DNA of 64,000 nucleotides from Hybos culiciformis (taxonomy: Eukaryota > Arthropoda > Insecta > Diptera > Hybotidae), in NCBI GenBank assembly GCA_964007475.1, contig OZ023273.1:105770485-105834484 (forward strand), given 5' to 3'. Of this stretch, positions 51,771 through 61,468 are shown piece by piece (position 1 is the stretch's first letter; each line of letters starts with the position of its first letter). The notes below the pieces were generated by a model. It ran no database searches. It worked only from the letters and a program-made list of their open reading frames with translations, and was not told the origin of the DNA. The position numbers and the translations under genes are program-made.

Positions 51771-53240
51771 TTGAAAAATTTTTTTAATTTGGAAAAGAAA
51801 AGAAAAAATTATTTGATGAAAAAATTTGCTGATGAGAAAAATTTAGCAGCTATTAAAACATTGAATAGACAACGTGGTAGACCGAGAAAAATTCAGTACG
51901 TATATATCGACAAAATGGAATTTTTGAAAAAAATTGATGACTTGAAACTTGAAGGAAATTTATTTGAAAACTGGCGTGTTTTCAAACAAAATTGGGAACA
52001 ATTTGCGGCTGCTATTGATTTTCAGAAAAAAGAAAATGGACCGAAAATTGGTATATTTTTGAATGCAGCTGGTTCAGAAGCTACTGAACTATTTCATAAT
52101 TCTTTGAGTCTGACATATAATGAAAAGAAAGATTTTGATAAAGTTTTTCAGGCTTTTGAATCTTTCTGTTTACCAAAAAAGAACGAGATGTATGAAAGTT
52201 TCTTGTTTTGGAGTCGAGTGCAGCGGCAAGTTGAAAAATTTGATTCATTTTTAATTGATATTAAAAAATTGGCTAAATCATTTGGCTATGAAGGTGCAGA
52301 AGAGCGCATGCTGAGAGATCGAATTGTTTTGGGTGTGTTTGACAAAAAGTTACAAAAAAGGATGTTAGAAACAGATAGTTTATCTTTAAAACAAGCAATT
52401 GAAATGGCACGTGCAGATGAAGTAAGCAATATGCAATCAAAAAATTTACAAATACAAAGAGGTGAATCATCGTCAACAACAGAGGTTTATGCTATAGAAA
52501 GGAAAAAATCTGGGTATGGTAAGTCTCAACAGAAACAAGAAAATGAGATTAATAATAATTTTAATAAATTTAGCAATAATAATGATGAAAAATTAATAAA
52601 TTGTAAATTTTGTAATTTGAATCATATTTATGGCAAATGTCCCGCGTTTGGGAAGTTTTGTAAAAAATGTAATAAATTGAATCATTTTGCAATATGCTGT
52701 CGTACTAAATCTGTAAATGAGATAAGAGAAATAAAAGATCCTGAAGAAGCTTTTTATATTGATTCTATTATTGATGAAGTGGTAAAAAAAAAATCGTGGT
52801 TTGAGAAAATTTTGATTAACGGTAAAATTATTAAAGTAAAAATAGATACAGGTGCAGGTGAAAATATTTTGCCATTATCTGTGTATGAACAAATGTTTGA
52901 GAAAGAAAAAATTTATGAAACTGATTTAAAGTTAGTGACTTATTCGGGTCAAGAATTAGATTTAGCTGGAGAAGTATATTATGAGTGTATTTTTAAAAAT
53001 GAAGTGAGTATGGAAAGATTTATTATAGTTAAAGAAAAGGCGGTCCCTTTATTAGGTTTGATTGGTTGTGAAAATTTAAACATAGTTAAAAGAGTAGATT
53101 GTATACAAAGAGGAAAAGATAATATTTTAAAAGATTATAAAAATAATTTTGAAGGTCTTGGATGTTTTGTTGACAGTTATGAGATAAAATTGAAAAATGA
53201 TGCAAAATCTGTAGTTAATTCACCCAGAAGGATTCCATGA
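51771..53240 (+). CDS. Ty3/gypsy Gag and protease (489 aa)
   Basis: An intact frame. Residues ~40-240 resemble the capsid-like part of retrotransposon Gag (NWRVFKQNWEQFAAA, FCLPKKNEMYESFLFWSRVQ, ERMLRDRIVLGVFDKKLQKR). Residues ~275-320 hold two Cys/His knuckles (CKFCNLNHIYGKC and CKKCNKLNHFAICC). Residues ~350-440 form the aspartic protease with VKIDTGAGENILPL and the later LLGLIGC. Gag packages the RNA and the protease processes the polyprotein. It overlaps the RT frame by four bases, so expression of pol would need a shift. The start is taken at the first ATG after the PBS. Confidence 0.85.
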   Translation: MKNFFNLEKKRKNYLMKKFADEKNLAAIKTLNRQRGRPRKIQYVYIDKMEFLKKIDDLKLEGNLFENWRVFKQNWEQFAAAIDFQKKENGPKIGIFLNAAGSEATELFHNSLSLTYNEKKDFDKVFQAFESFCLPKKNEMYESFLFWSRVQRQVEKFDSFLIDIKKLAKSFGYEGAEERMLRDRIVLGVFDKKLQKRMLETDSLSLKQAIEMARADEVSNMQSKNLQIQRGESSSTTEVYAIERKKSGYGKSQQKQENEINNNFNKFSNNNDEKLINCKFCNLNHIYGKCPAFGKFCKKCNKLNHFAICCRTKSVNEIREIKDPEEAFYIDSIIDEVVKKKSWFEKILINGKIIKVKIDTGAGENILPLSVYEQMFEKEKIYETDLKLVTYSGQELDLAGEVYYECIFKNEVSMERFIIVKEKAVPLLGLIGCENLNIVKRVDCIQRGKDNILKDYKNNFEGLGCFVDSYEIKLKNDAKSVVNSPRRIP

Positions 53241-53938
53241 AATTACATGATAGATTAAAATTAGAATTGAATAGACTTGAAAATTTAAAAATTATTGAGA
53301 AAGTTGAGGAACCATCAGAATGGATTTCAAATTTGGTAATTATTGAAAAATCTAATGCTGATTTAAGAGTTTGTTTGGATCCAAAAAATTTAAATGAAAA
53401 TATAAGGGATGAGTGTTATTTAATTCCTAAATTTGATGACGTCATTGGTAAAATAGCTGGTAAAAAATTTTTTAGTGTATTGGATAACAAGGAAGGATTT
53501 TTCCAAATAAAACTGGAAAAAAACTCGAGTAAACTGTGCACATTTAGTTCCCCTTTTGGGTGTCATAAATTTTGTAAGTTGCCTTTTGGATTAAAAGTTG
53601 CACCAGAGGCATTTCAAAAATGTAATGAGAAAAATTTTGAGGGTATTGATGGCATTATAATTTATATTGATGATATTTTGATTTACGCAGATAGTATACA
53701 AGAGCATGATAAAATTTTAAAACAGGTTATGGAAAGGGCAAAAATTAAAAATATAAAATTTAATAAGGAAAAATTTCAATATTGTCAGAAGGAAGTGAAA
53801 TTTTTAGGGCATATTATTTCAGAGCAGGGTGTCTCTTTTGATTCAGATAGAATTTTAGCTATTGAAAATATAGGTGTTCCAAAAAATAAAAAAGACGTTC
53901 AAAAATTATTTACAAAAGGCTATTCCAAATTTAGCTGA
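53237..53938 (+). pseudogene. Ty3/gypsy reverse transcriptase
   Basis: Frame with WISNLVIIEKSN, LRVCLDPKNLN, KFFSVLDNKEGFFQI (first catalytic Asp region), LPFGLKVAPEAFQ and GIIIYIDDILIYA (YIDD motif), then VKFLGHIISEQGV. It is cut short near 53930: the usual segment joining the RT to the connection domain (GM.NYLS.YIPNL) is partly deleted, and the frame shifts from KDVQKLF to YLQKAIPNLAEI. The defect should uncouple RT from RNase H. Confidence 0.9.
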
Positions 53939-54974
53939 GATTACAACTCCTATAAGGGAATTATTAAAGAAAGATGTTGTTTTTCAATGGTTACCGCCTC
54001 ATACTTTTTGTTTGGAATCAGTCAAACAAATTATTTCCGAAGCTCCTAAACTAAAACCTTTTGATCCTAATTTAGAAATAACAATACAAACTGATGCAAG
54101 TAAGAATGGGGTTGGTTGTTGTTTGTTACAAATGGGTTACCCTATTTCGTTTGCTTCAAAAAGTCTTACGGATACAGAAATTAATTATTCTCAGATTGAA
54201 AAGGAAATGTTGGCTATTTGTTTTGCTTGTAAAAAATTCCACAATTGGATTTATGGCCAACATTTCACTATTCAAACTGATCATAAACCTCTGCTAGGAA
54301 TTTTAAATAAATCTATTAATAAAGTTGCTTCAGGTAGATTACAACGTATGAAAATGAAATTATGGAAATATAAAATTAAATTAAAATACTTACCAGGAAA
54401 GTTTATGGTCATAGCAGATTTCTTGTCTAGATTTTTTAAAAAAGGTGAAGATACGGCCACAATCGAAAATTTAGATGGGTTAGTTCATTCAATAAATGTT
54501 TCAGACGAGAAAATTTTAAAATTTCAGCAAGAAACTGAAAAAGATACGATTTTATATGAATTAAAAACAATGATAAAAAAGGGTTGGCCTAATAATAAGA
54601 AATCAGTGCCTGAAAAAATTAAAAGCTTTTGGAAATTTAGAGGAAATATGTTTTTAGATAATAATATAATTTTTTTTGATGATCGTATTTTAGTGCCGAC
54701 ATCTTTAAGGGTTGAAATCTTGGAAAAATTGCACAAATCACATTTCGGGATCGAAAAAACGAAATCACGTGCTAGAGAAATTGTTTACTGTCCTGGATTA
54801 ATGACGGATATTGAAAATATAATTGAAAAATGTAGTGTTTGTCAAAAATTTAGAAATAATCATAGACGTGAACCACTTCTATCTCACGAAATTCCTCAGT
54901 GTCCTTTTGATAAAATTGGAATGGATATTTTTGAGTTTGAAGGAAAAAATTTTTTAGTTATCTTTATTACTTAA
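53874..54974 (+). pseudogene. Ty3/gypsy RNase H and integrase N-terminal part
   Basis: Continuation of pol in another frame: IPNLAEITTPIRELLKK (connection); ITIQTDASKNGVGCCLL, SQIEKEMLAICFACKKFHNW and FTIQTDHKPLLGIL (RNase H with Asp, Glu, Asp); YLPGKFMVIADFLSR; then the H2C2 zinc finger of integrase (LHKSHFGIEKTKSRA...CSVCQKFR) and FDKIGMDIFEFEGKNFLVIF, with the first catalytic Asp. A stop at 54974 follows a short deletion after LVI(I). Confidence 0.9.
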
Positions 54975-54997
54975 AATATATTGAAATTATTGAATTA

Positions 54998-55605
54998 ATG
55001 AGGAAAACGACTAGTCATATAATTAGTAGGCTTAAATCAGTTTTTGCTACTCTAGGGTTACCTAAAGAAATTATTGCCGACAATAATCCATTCGGATCTT
55101 TTGAATTTAAAAATTTTGAACAAAAGTTTGATATAAAAATAACAACTACAAGCCCTTTATACCCTCAGTCCAATGGATTATCTGAAAGAGCTGTTCAAAT
55201 TTCGAAAAATATACTAAAGAAAACCGGTATAGATAATTATTGGATTTCATTATTGGAATATCGAAATACAATTATTAAAGAGCTAGAAGTGTCACCAAAT
55301 CAGTTGTTACTAGGTAGAAAAACTAGGTCAGTTTTACCAGAAAATTTAAGTCACTTTAACATTAAATCAGTACCAAATATTAAAGCGAATTTTGAACTTC
55401 GAAATATTATAATCGAGGTGTTAGAAAACAAATTTCTTTTGAATTGAATGAAAATGTTATGTGTAAAATTGGGAATATTTGGGTGAAAGCTAGAATTGTG
55501 GAAAGAAGTAATTCGCCTCGATCATATTGGGTAAAAATTTTGGCAAATGGAAAAATATTTAGACGAACTACATATTTTTTACGAAAACTTTCTAATTGCG
55601 ACACA
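54998..55605 (+). pseudogene. Ty3/gypsy integrase C-terminal part
   Basis: Open to 55447: VFATLGLPKEIIADNNPFGS with the second catalytic Asp, TTTSPLYPQSNGLSERAVQI with the catalytic Glu, and LLEYRNTIIKELEVSPNQLL. After a frameshift at about 55440 a C-terminal segment (KIGNIWVKARIVERSNSPRS then YWVKILANGKIFRRTTYFLR) continues to about 55605. The catalytic triad is present but split over two frames. Confidence 0.85.
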
Positions 55606-55663
55606 TAAAAAAAAAAAAAAAATATATATAAAATAAATAAATAAATAAAATATAAAGGGGACA

Positions 55664-55848
55664 TGTTATATATGTATTTAGAAATAATAATAATGGAATT
55701 TGAATTATATTAACATTAGAATTATTGTAAGATAACTTTAAGTAGAAATAAGCATTGTATTGATAAAAGAGAAATTAAATAAAAGATCAGTCTATACAAA
55801 GATCTAGAAGAAACCAGATTAAAAGAATTTATTAATAAAGAATAACAC
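55664..55848 (+). repeat. Right LTR of the Ty3/gypsy element
   Basis: Same 185 bp as the left LTR, followed by the AAAGTT target duplication. Confidence 0.95.
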
Positions 55849-55854
55849 AAAGTT

Positions 55855-57558
55855 AATAATAATTTTGGAGTTTTTGAGCTTGGGGGTTTTTTGAGCTCTG
55901 GACCGAAAGGAAGATCGTTATGAGCATCGTGAATTTCGATGTGGTATCCTAAGTCAACCTCAAAAAAGTAACCTTGATCAGAATTTCGGGGTTTTGACAA
56001 AATTTTTTAAACACTCCACTGATCAAGTTTTGTTACCCAATTAAAATTTCTATAGGGTAAATATGCATTCATGGCAAATCCGTATAAGTTAACGGCATCT
56101 ATATAACTTCCAAATACTGTCTCTTTTGTTGGATCGAAATTTGGTAAATATTCATTATTTGCAGCGATATGTCTAATAGAACATTGTGAAATTCCCCTTC
56201 TGATACCCGATTTGATAAGGTTAAACATGTCTATGTCGGTTAATAATTCTAATTCAATCTCAGTAATTTTAAGCATAGCATCCCAACCCATCCCAGGGGC
56301 AGTATAAAAGTGACAGGGGTCCAGTTTGAAATTTTTTTGAGATTTTTCGGAAGTTTTCAAAGACATCGACTAATAATAAAACATCAGTTTTTAAATAAAC
56401 GAGAAGATAATCTTCCAAAGTATTACAATTCTATTTTTCCCTCAGTTTACAAGAATATTCGTCTTCGTCCGAACATGTACTATTTGTTAGTTTACTATTA
56501 AATTCAACTTTTGGAGCAAGTCTAAATATTCCTTTTTGTAAATGTAAGTTATGGAAAGCAGCTTCCGGAAACTCTTGATTCATTGATTAAAAGTCAGATT
56601 TATTAAGACTATCGGATATATTTGCGAGACTACTTGGCATAAACCTGTAAGAATCTATAAATCTTATTTCTAAAGTTAAGAAATGCTTCTCCTCATCTAA
56701 GGTAGCAGAGTCGGTTTCGTTTATGCTAATTTTTTTTGAAAATGATATGTAATTTTCTTTTGTAAGACCTAAAACATTTATCGATCCGTTTTCTAAACCT
56801 AATTCCCTCACAAATAGATGAGCATCATATCGGGAAAGGTTGTGGAAAATCACAGGGAAAAATTTTGGAACTTTAAAATTAATGTTACATTTGCTATGCG
56901 CTGGCCCTCTGTACTCCCCTGTAAAATGACAATGATCCCCGACTCTATCGGACCCCATTTTTTTTACAACAAATATGACCATTTTCCTCGGTTGCCTGTT
57001 CAAAATTTGTTCTCTTGTTAAATTTTTCATTGGCTTATTTTTACTAGTATGCTGATGATACAAATCTCTAACCTCCTTAAAAAGGTTTTCACGAAATGAA
57101 ATAAGGTCTTCACCTACATAGGATTTATAAACTGAAAGATTATCATCATAATTACATTTTACATCCGTAAGCACAGGGCTTATGAGTATGCACTACGACA
57201 GTTGAAGACTTTGCAGGATCTTGCACAGCAAATAATTTTTTTTCTAATACGGATTCAAAATCTGCGTATAACAAAAGGTAATTCGAAGCAACTCTCAAAA
57301 TGTTCAAATCGGAGAATAGCATGGTCTTCAACAAACATTTTTGTTACAATTTTATTGCAATTCGTGATTCTTTAGAGTTTCCTCAGATTGAAAATAAAGT
57401 AAACAAAAATTACAAATATATTTTTTCCCATTATGATTTGAGAGTTGGGTTGCTATTAATCTAGACAAATCATTTATTACAACATAATGAAAATTACTTT
57501 CATTTTCTATCCAAAGCAAATTTATATGATTTGGTTTCAACTTTTTGTTTTGTAAGTA
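55855..57558 (-). pseudogene. Polinton DNA polymerase B, central segment (exonuclease and motif A)
   Basis: Reads down from the TIR element at 57558: VYLQNKKLKPNHINLLWIEN; HYVVINDLSRLIATQLSNHN; a zinc-finger-like YICNFCLLYFQSEETLKNH; LLLYADFESVLEKK (exonuclease motif I, DxE); a finger-containing spacer; FHNLSRYDAHLFVREL (motif II); EDYLLVYLKTDVLLLVDVFE (motif III); FYTAPGMGWDAMLK; then YIDAVNLYGFAMNAYLPYRN (motif A, DxxxLYG). It ends in EVDLGYHIEIHDAHNDLPFG and KLLLTL at the Ty3 insertion. At least five frameshifts or stops. The set of motifs is specific for protein-primed polymerases of Polintons. Confidence 0.9.
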
Positions 57559-57849
57559 CACTCTAGAAAGTTTTTGATGTAAAATTACCACGATAATCGA
57601 TGGTAATAAATTTCCATCGATAATCGTGGTAAATTTACTCTGCATGTGTAACACAAAATATTTACGCATTTTGGTGTAACGTAAAATTACTCTAGAAAAG
57701 AATAATTTTACATCAAAGTTTACGCGAAATTAACGCAAAATTACTTCCAATAGAGAAAATTTAAACATAAAGTCGTAATATTAAACAAAAAATTACGCCA
57801 AAAGGTTGTAATTTAAATTTACACCAAAAAGACGTAAAAAATTTTTAAA

Positions 57850-58215
57850 TTTTAATCCCGTGGCTGAGTGGTAGCGTTGGCGGATTACAATGCTAAGGAC
57901 GCAGGTTCGAATCCCGAAGACGGCATAAGAAAAATTAAATAAAGTTTTTTTTGGATTTCGTTTTTTTTCTTTCTTTTTTTGAATTTTAATATTTTCTTTT
58001 TTGTGGAATTTTTTTTTTTTAATTTATTATTTTTTTTGAATTTTGAATTTTTTTTTTGAATTTTTTTTTTGAATTTTTTCTTTTTGAATTTTTTTTATTA
58101 TTATTTTCTTTTCTAATTTCTTCGTATTGAATTTTTCTTATGCCGTCTTCGGGATTCGAACCTGCTTCCTTAGCATTGAAATCAGCCAACACTACCACTA
58201 GGCCACGGTATTGAA
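57850..58215. repeat. Inverted pair of tRNA-like (SINE-like) sequences
   Basis: Plus-strand copy 57857-57927: CCGTGGCTGAGTGGTAGC (A-box-like), GTTGGCGGATTACAATGC, and CGCAGGTTCGAATCCCG (B box), then GACGGCATAAG. A minus-strand copy of the same unit lies at 58211-58139. They face each other with a T-rich centre of repeated GAATTTTTTT. CCGT and ACGG can close an acceptor-like stem, but the anticodon region is not canonical, so these are tRNA-derived repeats, not genes. Confidence 0.75.
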
Positions 58216-58274
58216 ATTTAAAAACCATATAAAATAGAAAATATAAATTTGGTATACACATTTTCTGTGTGGTG

Positions 58275-58800
58275 TGTTGGCGATTTACAATATGCTTACA
58301 ACTTACAACTCTGATGTACTTTTTTAAATCCCAGAGTTTAAATTTACACCTGGAGTGTACACATTAAACTACAGAGTTTAAGTTTACACTGGAGGGTCTA
58401 TACATTAAACCATAGAATGTAAGTTTACAGCATAGAGTACAACAGTATTAAACCAAAGAGTTTAAGTTTACACCAGAGAGTTTTCATTATTAAAGCACAG
58501 GTGTGAATTTAGACCAAGAGTGTACAATGCTAAGCCACAAAGCGTATGCTTACAAAACGGCGTGTATATTTTAAAACCATATAATGTAAATTTATATCAG
58601 AGCACATATTATTAAGCCACATGATGTAAGTTAACAACAGGGAGTTCAGATAATTAAACCAAGGAGTGTAAGCTTACACCAAGGAGCTTATATTTTTAAG
58701 TCAAAAATTTTAAGTTTAAACCAAGCAGTGCATATTTTTAAGCCAACAAGGGTAAATTTATATAAAAAGAGTAAATTTTTAAACAAAAACGAATAAATTT
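58275..58800. repeat. Decayed tandem repeat, about 45-bp period
   Basis: Around twelve diverged units of the form ATTAAACCAAAGAGTTTAAG, TTTACACCAGAGAGTGTACA. Each has the AGTTTAAGTTTACACC core in altered form. Not coding. Confidence 0.75.
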
Positions 58801-58976
58801 ACCCTTATTTTTAATGTAAAAAAAACACAACTTGTACAATTTTACTATTTTTTGTGATTTTTATTTTTTTTACGCCTTTATCAGTTGAATCTTAAATAAC
58901 GAGGGTAATATTACATCAAAAATTACCATTATAATCGACGTAAAATTACGACCAAAACTATCGATTTTCTAGAGTG

Positions 58977-59591
58977 AAGGCCCAACAATAGATATATTAT
59001 TTTCACAGAGCTCAAAAACATTAATACTAATATTCTCATTATTTTCCTCAAATACCTTAATGTCATTTTGCATCAAGGGAAACTTGAGTTTTTCGAAATT
59101 TAAACATCCGAAAACAGGAATATGAATTTTATTGGATGAAATATCAGTAATTTCATATGCCTGAGGACGATATTTATTATCTGAAACATACTTTTTAAGA
59201 GCTGCAATTATACACCACTTGAAACAATAGTTATCACTATTTTGAATATTAATGCAGGCTTTTTTATCGGAAATATTTTTAGGAAGTTCAATGAAAGATT
59301 CATCTCTTATTGGATCATATTTATTAATATTTATTTCTAAATGTTCTATTTTTGATAATGCCCAACCTGAATTATTTTCCTGAAATTCGTCTGTTTTCGC
59401 ATTTATATCAGAAATCATTGCCTCAAAAATTGAATCGAATTCATCAATATTCAACAAAACTTGCCTTTTTGTTTGAAAAGATTTCAAACTTTCAATCATT
59501 TCATCAGTATTAATAACTATCTTTACATACCAAATGAAAATTTCTAAATTAAATTTAACGAAATTATGAACTATTAAGTGATCCGCTAGTA
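58977..59591 (-). pseudogene. Polinton DNA polymerase B, N-terminal segment
   Basis: From 59591 down: an HNFVKFNLEIFIWYVK-type stretch, a stop, then an open frame 59499-58972 with FDSIFEAMISDINAKTDEFQ, SGWALSKIEHLEININKYDP, FIELPKNISDKKACINIQNS, YCFKWCIIAALKKY, FEKLKFPLMQNDIKVFEENN and ISINVFELCENNISIVGP. This conserved block precedes the exonuclease in Polinton polymerases. It is bounded by the TIR element on one side and the hAT MITE on the other. Confidence 0.88.
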
Positions 59592-59599
59592 GGGTAGAT

Positions 59600-60050
59600 C
59601 AGTGTTTCTCAACCTTAGGGTCGCGACCCGAATTTGGGTCTCGAAAGATTTTCAATGGGTCGTTTTAATGGAAAAAATCTATTACAAATGCTACATATAT
59701 TTTTTCAAAAATAATAAAATATTTTGATTATGTAAGAAGAATTAATCTATACATCTATTTTCTAACAGATTGCTCTGTTTTTAGATTGATAATAATAAAA
59801 CAGCTTTTAAAATTCATTCGCTTTAAACAAATCGAACGAAAAAAAATTAATTATCAAATGAATGTGTCAACAACATATTATAAGTCGTTAAAATAAAAAT
59901 AAATAAAACATTTTAAAGGTGTCTTTCTAGAAGTACTTAGCTTGTCATTAAATGTTTCAGATTTCGTCGCGTTATTTTTCAGATTGAGGGTCGCGTTATT
60001 TTGTATTCATATTTTATAGGTCGCAATAGTAGAAAGGTTGAGAAACGCTG
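59600..60050. mobile_element. hAT MITE with 8-bp target duplication (451 bp)
   Basis: Starts CAGTGTTTCTCAACCTTAGG and ends complementing CAGCGTTTCTCAACCTTTCT, the well-known hAT-type terminus CAGxGxTTCTCAACC. The interior next to each end has GGGTCGCGACCC / GGGTCGCG motifs. GGGTAGAT is duplicated exactly at 59592-59599 and 60051-60058. No coding sequence. It splits the polymerase N-terminal region. Confidence 0.95.
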
Positions 60051-60058
60051 GGGTAGAT

Positions 60059-60577
60059 ACTACATTTTTGGAGCTTTGAAGAAATTCATTTGGTATTATT
60101 AAGCCCTCATCTGAATTTTTATAACAAAATGAGCTGATTCGAGATTTAAAGCAATGAGAGATTTTGGAAAGATTCTCAATATTGTCAATATTAATACACG
60201 TCAAATTTTTGTGGGAAGTTTTCCTAGTATGCGAGGGCCAACTTACATAATTAACATTAAAAGTATTACAAAAATTAGTGTTTCTTAAATCTATTTGCTT
60301 ACTTGTTAAAAAATCGCCATGAGATATAGCGGGATCATTACCAATATTGTCAGCATTATCTAAATTTTCATCACCATCATTATCAATTTTGTCAGCATCA
60401 CTTTCAATAATATGAATGATATCATCATCGTCACTCTCAATATCAGCAACAACTACATTATCGCTGCCATGTTGCGCCTTTTTAGATGGTTGAATATGCT
60501 GCAAATTAATATGACGCCTAAGCCATCAGACCTCGAAAATTCTGCATCACAAATTTGACAAACTACACCCTTATTTT
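60059..60577 (-). pseudogene. Polinton DNA polymerase B, extreme N-terminus with a C2H2 finger
   Basis: Immediately inside the right TIR (about 60577) the minus strand reads VVCQICDAEFSRSDG and, one base out of frame, RHINLQHIQPSKK: a C-x2-C...H-x3-H zinc finger. An acidic stretch (SDDDDIIHIIESDADKIDND), then HKNLTCINIDNI, CFKSRISSFCYKNSDEGLII and PNEFLQ follow, running into the hAT MITE. N-terminal fingers of this kind occur in insect Polinton polymerases. The start codon is not evident. Confidence 0.75.
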
Positions 60578-60948
60578 AAAAAAATCAACTTAATAATCCG
60601 CTTAAATAATCCACAAAAAAAAACCACCTTAATAATCCGCTTAAATAATCCACTTAAATAATCAACTTAAAAAATTCACCTTCAGTCCACCTAAATAAAT
60701 ACCTTTAATCCACTTAAAAAATTCGTCTAAATAATCCACTTAAATAATTTGCTTAAATATTCCACTTTAAATAATCCACTTTAATATGGATCCGCTTAAA
60801 TATGGATCCGCTTAAATAAGGATCCGCTTAAATATGGATGTACTTTAATATGGATCCGCTTAAATATGGATCCGCTTAAATATGGATCCGCATGGATCCG
60901 CTTAAATGGATCCGCACATTGAGCCAGAACTCTCATAAACTATCTACT
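60578..60948. repeat. Polinton right terminal inverted repeat
   Basis: Complement of the left TIR: AATAATCCACTTAAAT units on the inner side, then GGATCCGCTTAAATAT units (about eight, more than on the left), then CCAGAACTCTCATAAACTAT and the CT terminus. The polymerase coding sequence begins directly at its inner edge. Confidence 0.88.
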
Positions 60949-60954
60949 TTCGTC
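60949..60954. repeat. Polinton target-site duplication, right (TTCGTC)
   Basis: Matches 34657-34662. The host sequence continues TAAAAGGGC..., completing one TTCGTCTAAAA unit of the surrounding repeat. Confidence 0.9.
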
Positions 60955-61468
60955 TAAAAGGGCAAATCGTCTAAAAACAATTAGTCTAAAAACTTTTTAT
61001 CTAATAATAGTTCTTCTAAAGGAGTTCGTTTCAGAAGGAAAATTGTTTAAAATTAATTAATTATTAAAACTATATTGTATCAAATTCAACTACATTATTC
61101 AATTTAAATTTAAAAAGAAAACAAATTTTCATTTATTATATTTTTAATATTTAATTTAATATTAAATTTGAGAAGACGGAATAAGCGGACAATTCGTCTA
61201 AAATTAAGTAGTCACAAAAATCGTCCACAATCAGGGATTACAACCCTAAATTTTGCATGTAAATTGCGCGCGAGTTGTTTTAGACAAATTGATTTTAGAC
61301 TAATTGTTTTTAGACGAATTGTTTTAGACGAATTGTTTTAGACGAATTATTTTAGACAATTTTTTTTAGACTAATTAATTGTTTTCAGACGAATTGTTTT
61401 AGATGAATTGTTTAAGACGAATTGTTTTAGACAAATTGTTTTCGACGAATTGAGCTTAGACGAATTTC
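60955..61468. repeat. TTCGTCTAAAA repeats right of the Polinton and their inverted array
   Basis: 60949-61030 continues the plus-orientation units seen left of the Polinton (TCGTCTAAAAACAATTAGTC). After a mostly unique middle (61031-61190), 61190-61210 has one more and 61275-61468 holds about twelve units of the inverted form TTTTAGACGAATTG. With 34110-34656 this makes a foldback-like element that the Polinton split. Confidence 0.65.

Larger units (their letters stand above)
51551..55848 (+). mobile_element. Ty3/gypsy LTR retrotransposon in the polymerase gene (4298 bp)
   Basis: Two 185-bp LTRs, TGTTATATATG...ATAACAC, flanked by AAAGTT at 51545-51550 and 55849-55854. The polymerase gene reads across one AAAGTT in frame, confirming the ends. 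Gene order gag, protease, RT, RNase H, integrase identifies Ty3/gypsy. A primer-binding site TGGCGCAGCC follows the left LTR at 51737, and a purine-rich tract (AAAGGGGACA) precedes the right LTR. No env-like frame. LTRs differ at about one position seen by eye, implying a recent insertion, yet pol is broken. Confidence 0.95.
57559..58976. mobile_element. Unclassified TIR element in the polymerase gene (1.4 kb)
   Basis: Ends CACTCTAGAAA (57559) and TTTCTAGAGTG (58976), inverted. Subterminal zones on both sides are full of GTAAAATTAC, TTACGCCAAA and ATCGA-type short motifs; the left zone has a perfect 19-bp-arm palindrome at 57585-57632. Inside are an inverted pair of tRNA-like sequences (57850-58215) and a decayed tandem repeat of about 45 bp (58275-58800). 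No transposase. The polymerase frame resumes in both flanks (GP... and ...YLQNKK) with little loss. The target duplication is too short or altered to call. Confidence 0.8.
34663..60948. mobile_element. Maverick/Polinton transposon, 26.3 kb including nested insertions
   Basis: Begins AGTAGATA and ends TATCTACT, the 5'-AG...CT-3' ends typical of Polintons, with inverted terminal repeats (34663-35215 and about 60578-60948) and TTCGTC on both sides. Recognisable genes: small spliced protein (+, duplicated), PRO (-), MCP (-), small basic protein (-), penton-like (-), unknown (-), PY-like (-), packaging ATPase (-), integrase (+) and protein-primed polymerase B (-). Removing the later insertions leaves a body of roughly 14-15 kb, near the usual 15-20 kb. 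Almost all genes carry frameshifts or insertions, so this copy is dead. Confidence 0.95.

Noticed and set aside
56310..56501. Plus-strand frames across the polymerase region (also 56818-57021, 52273-52479 minus, 54524-54736 minus)
   Set aside because: Antisense shadows of the polymerase and of Ty3 pol.
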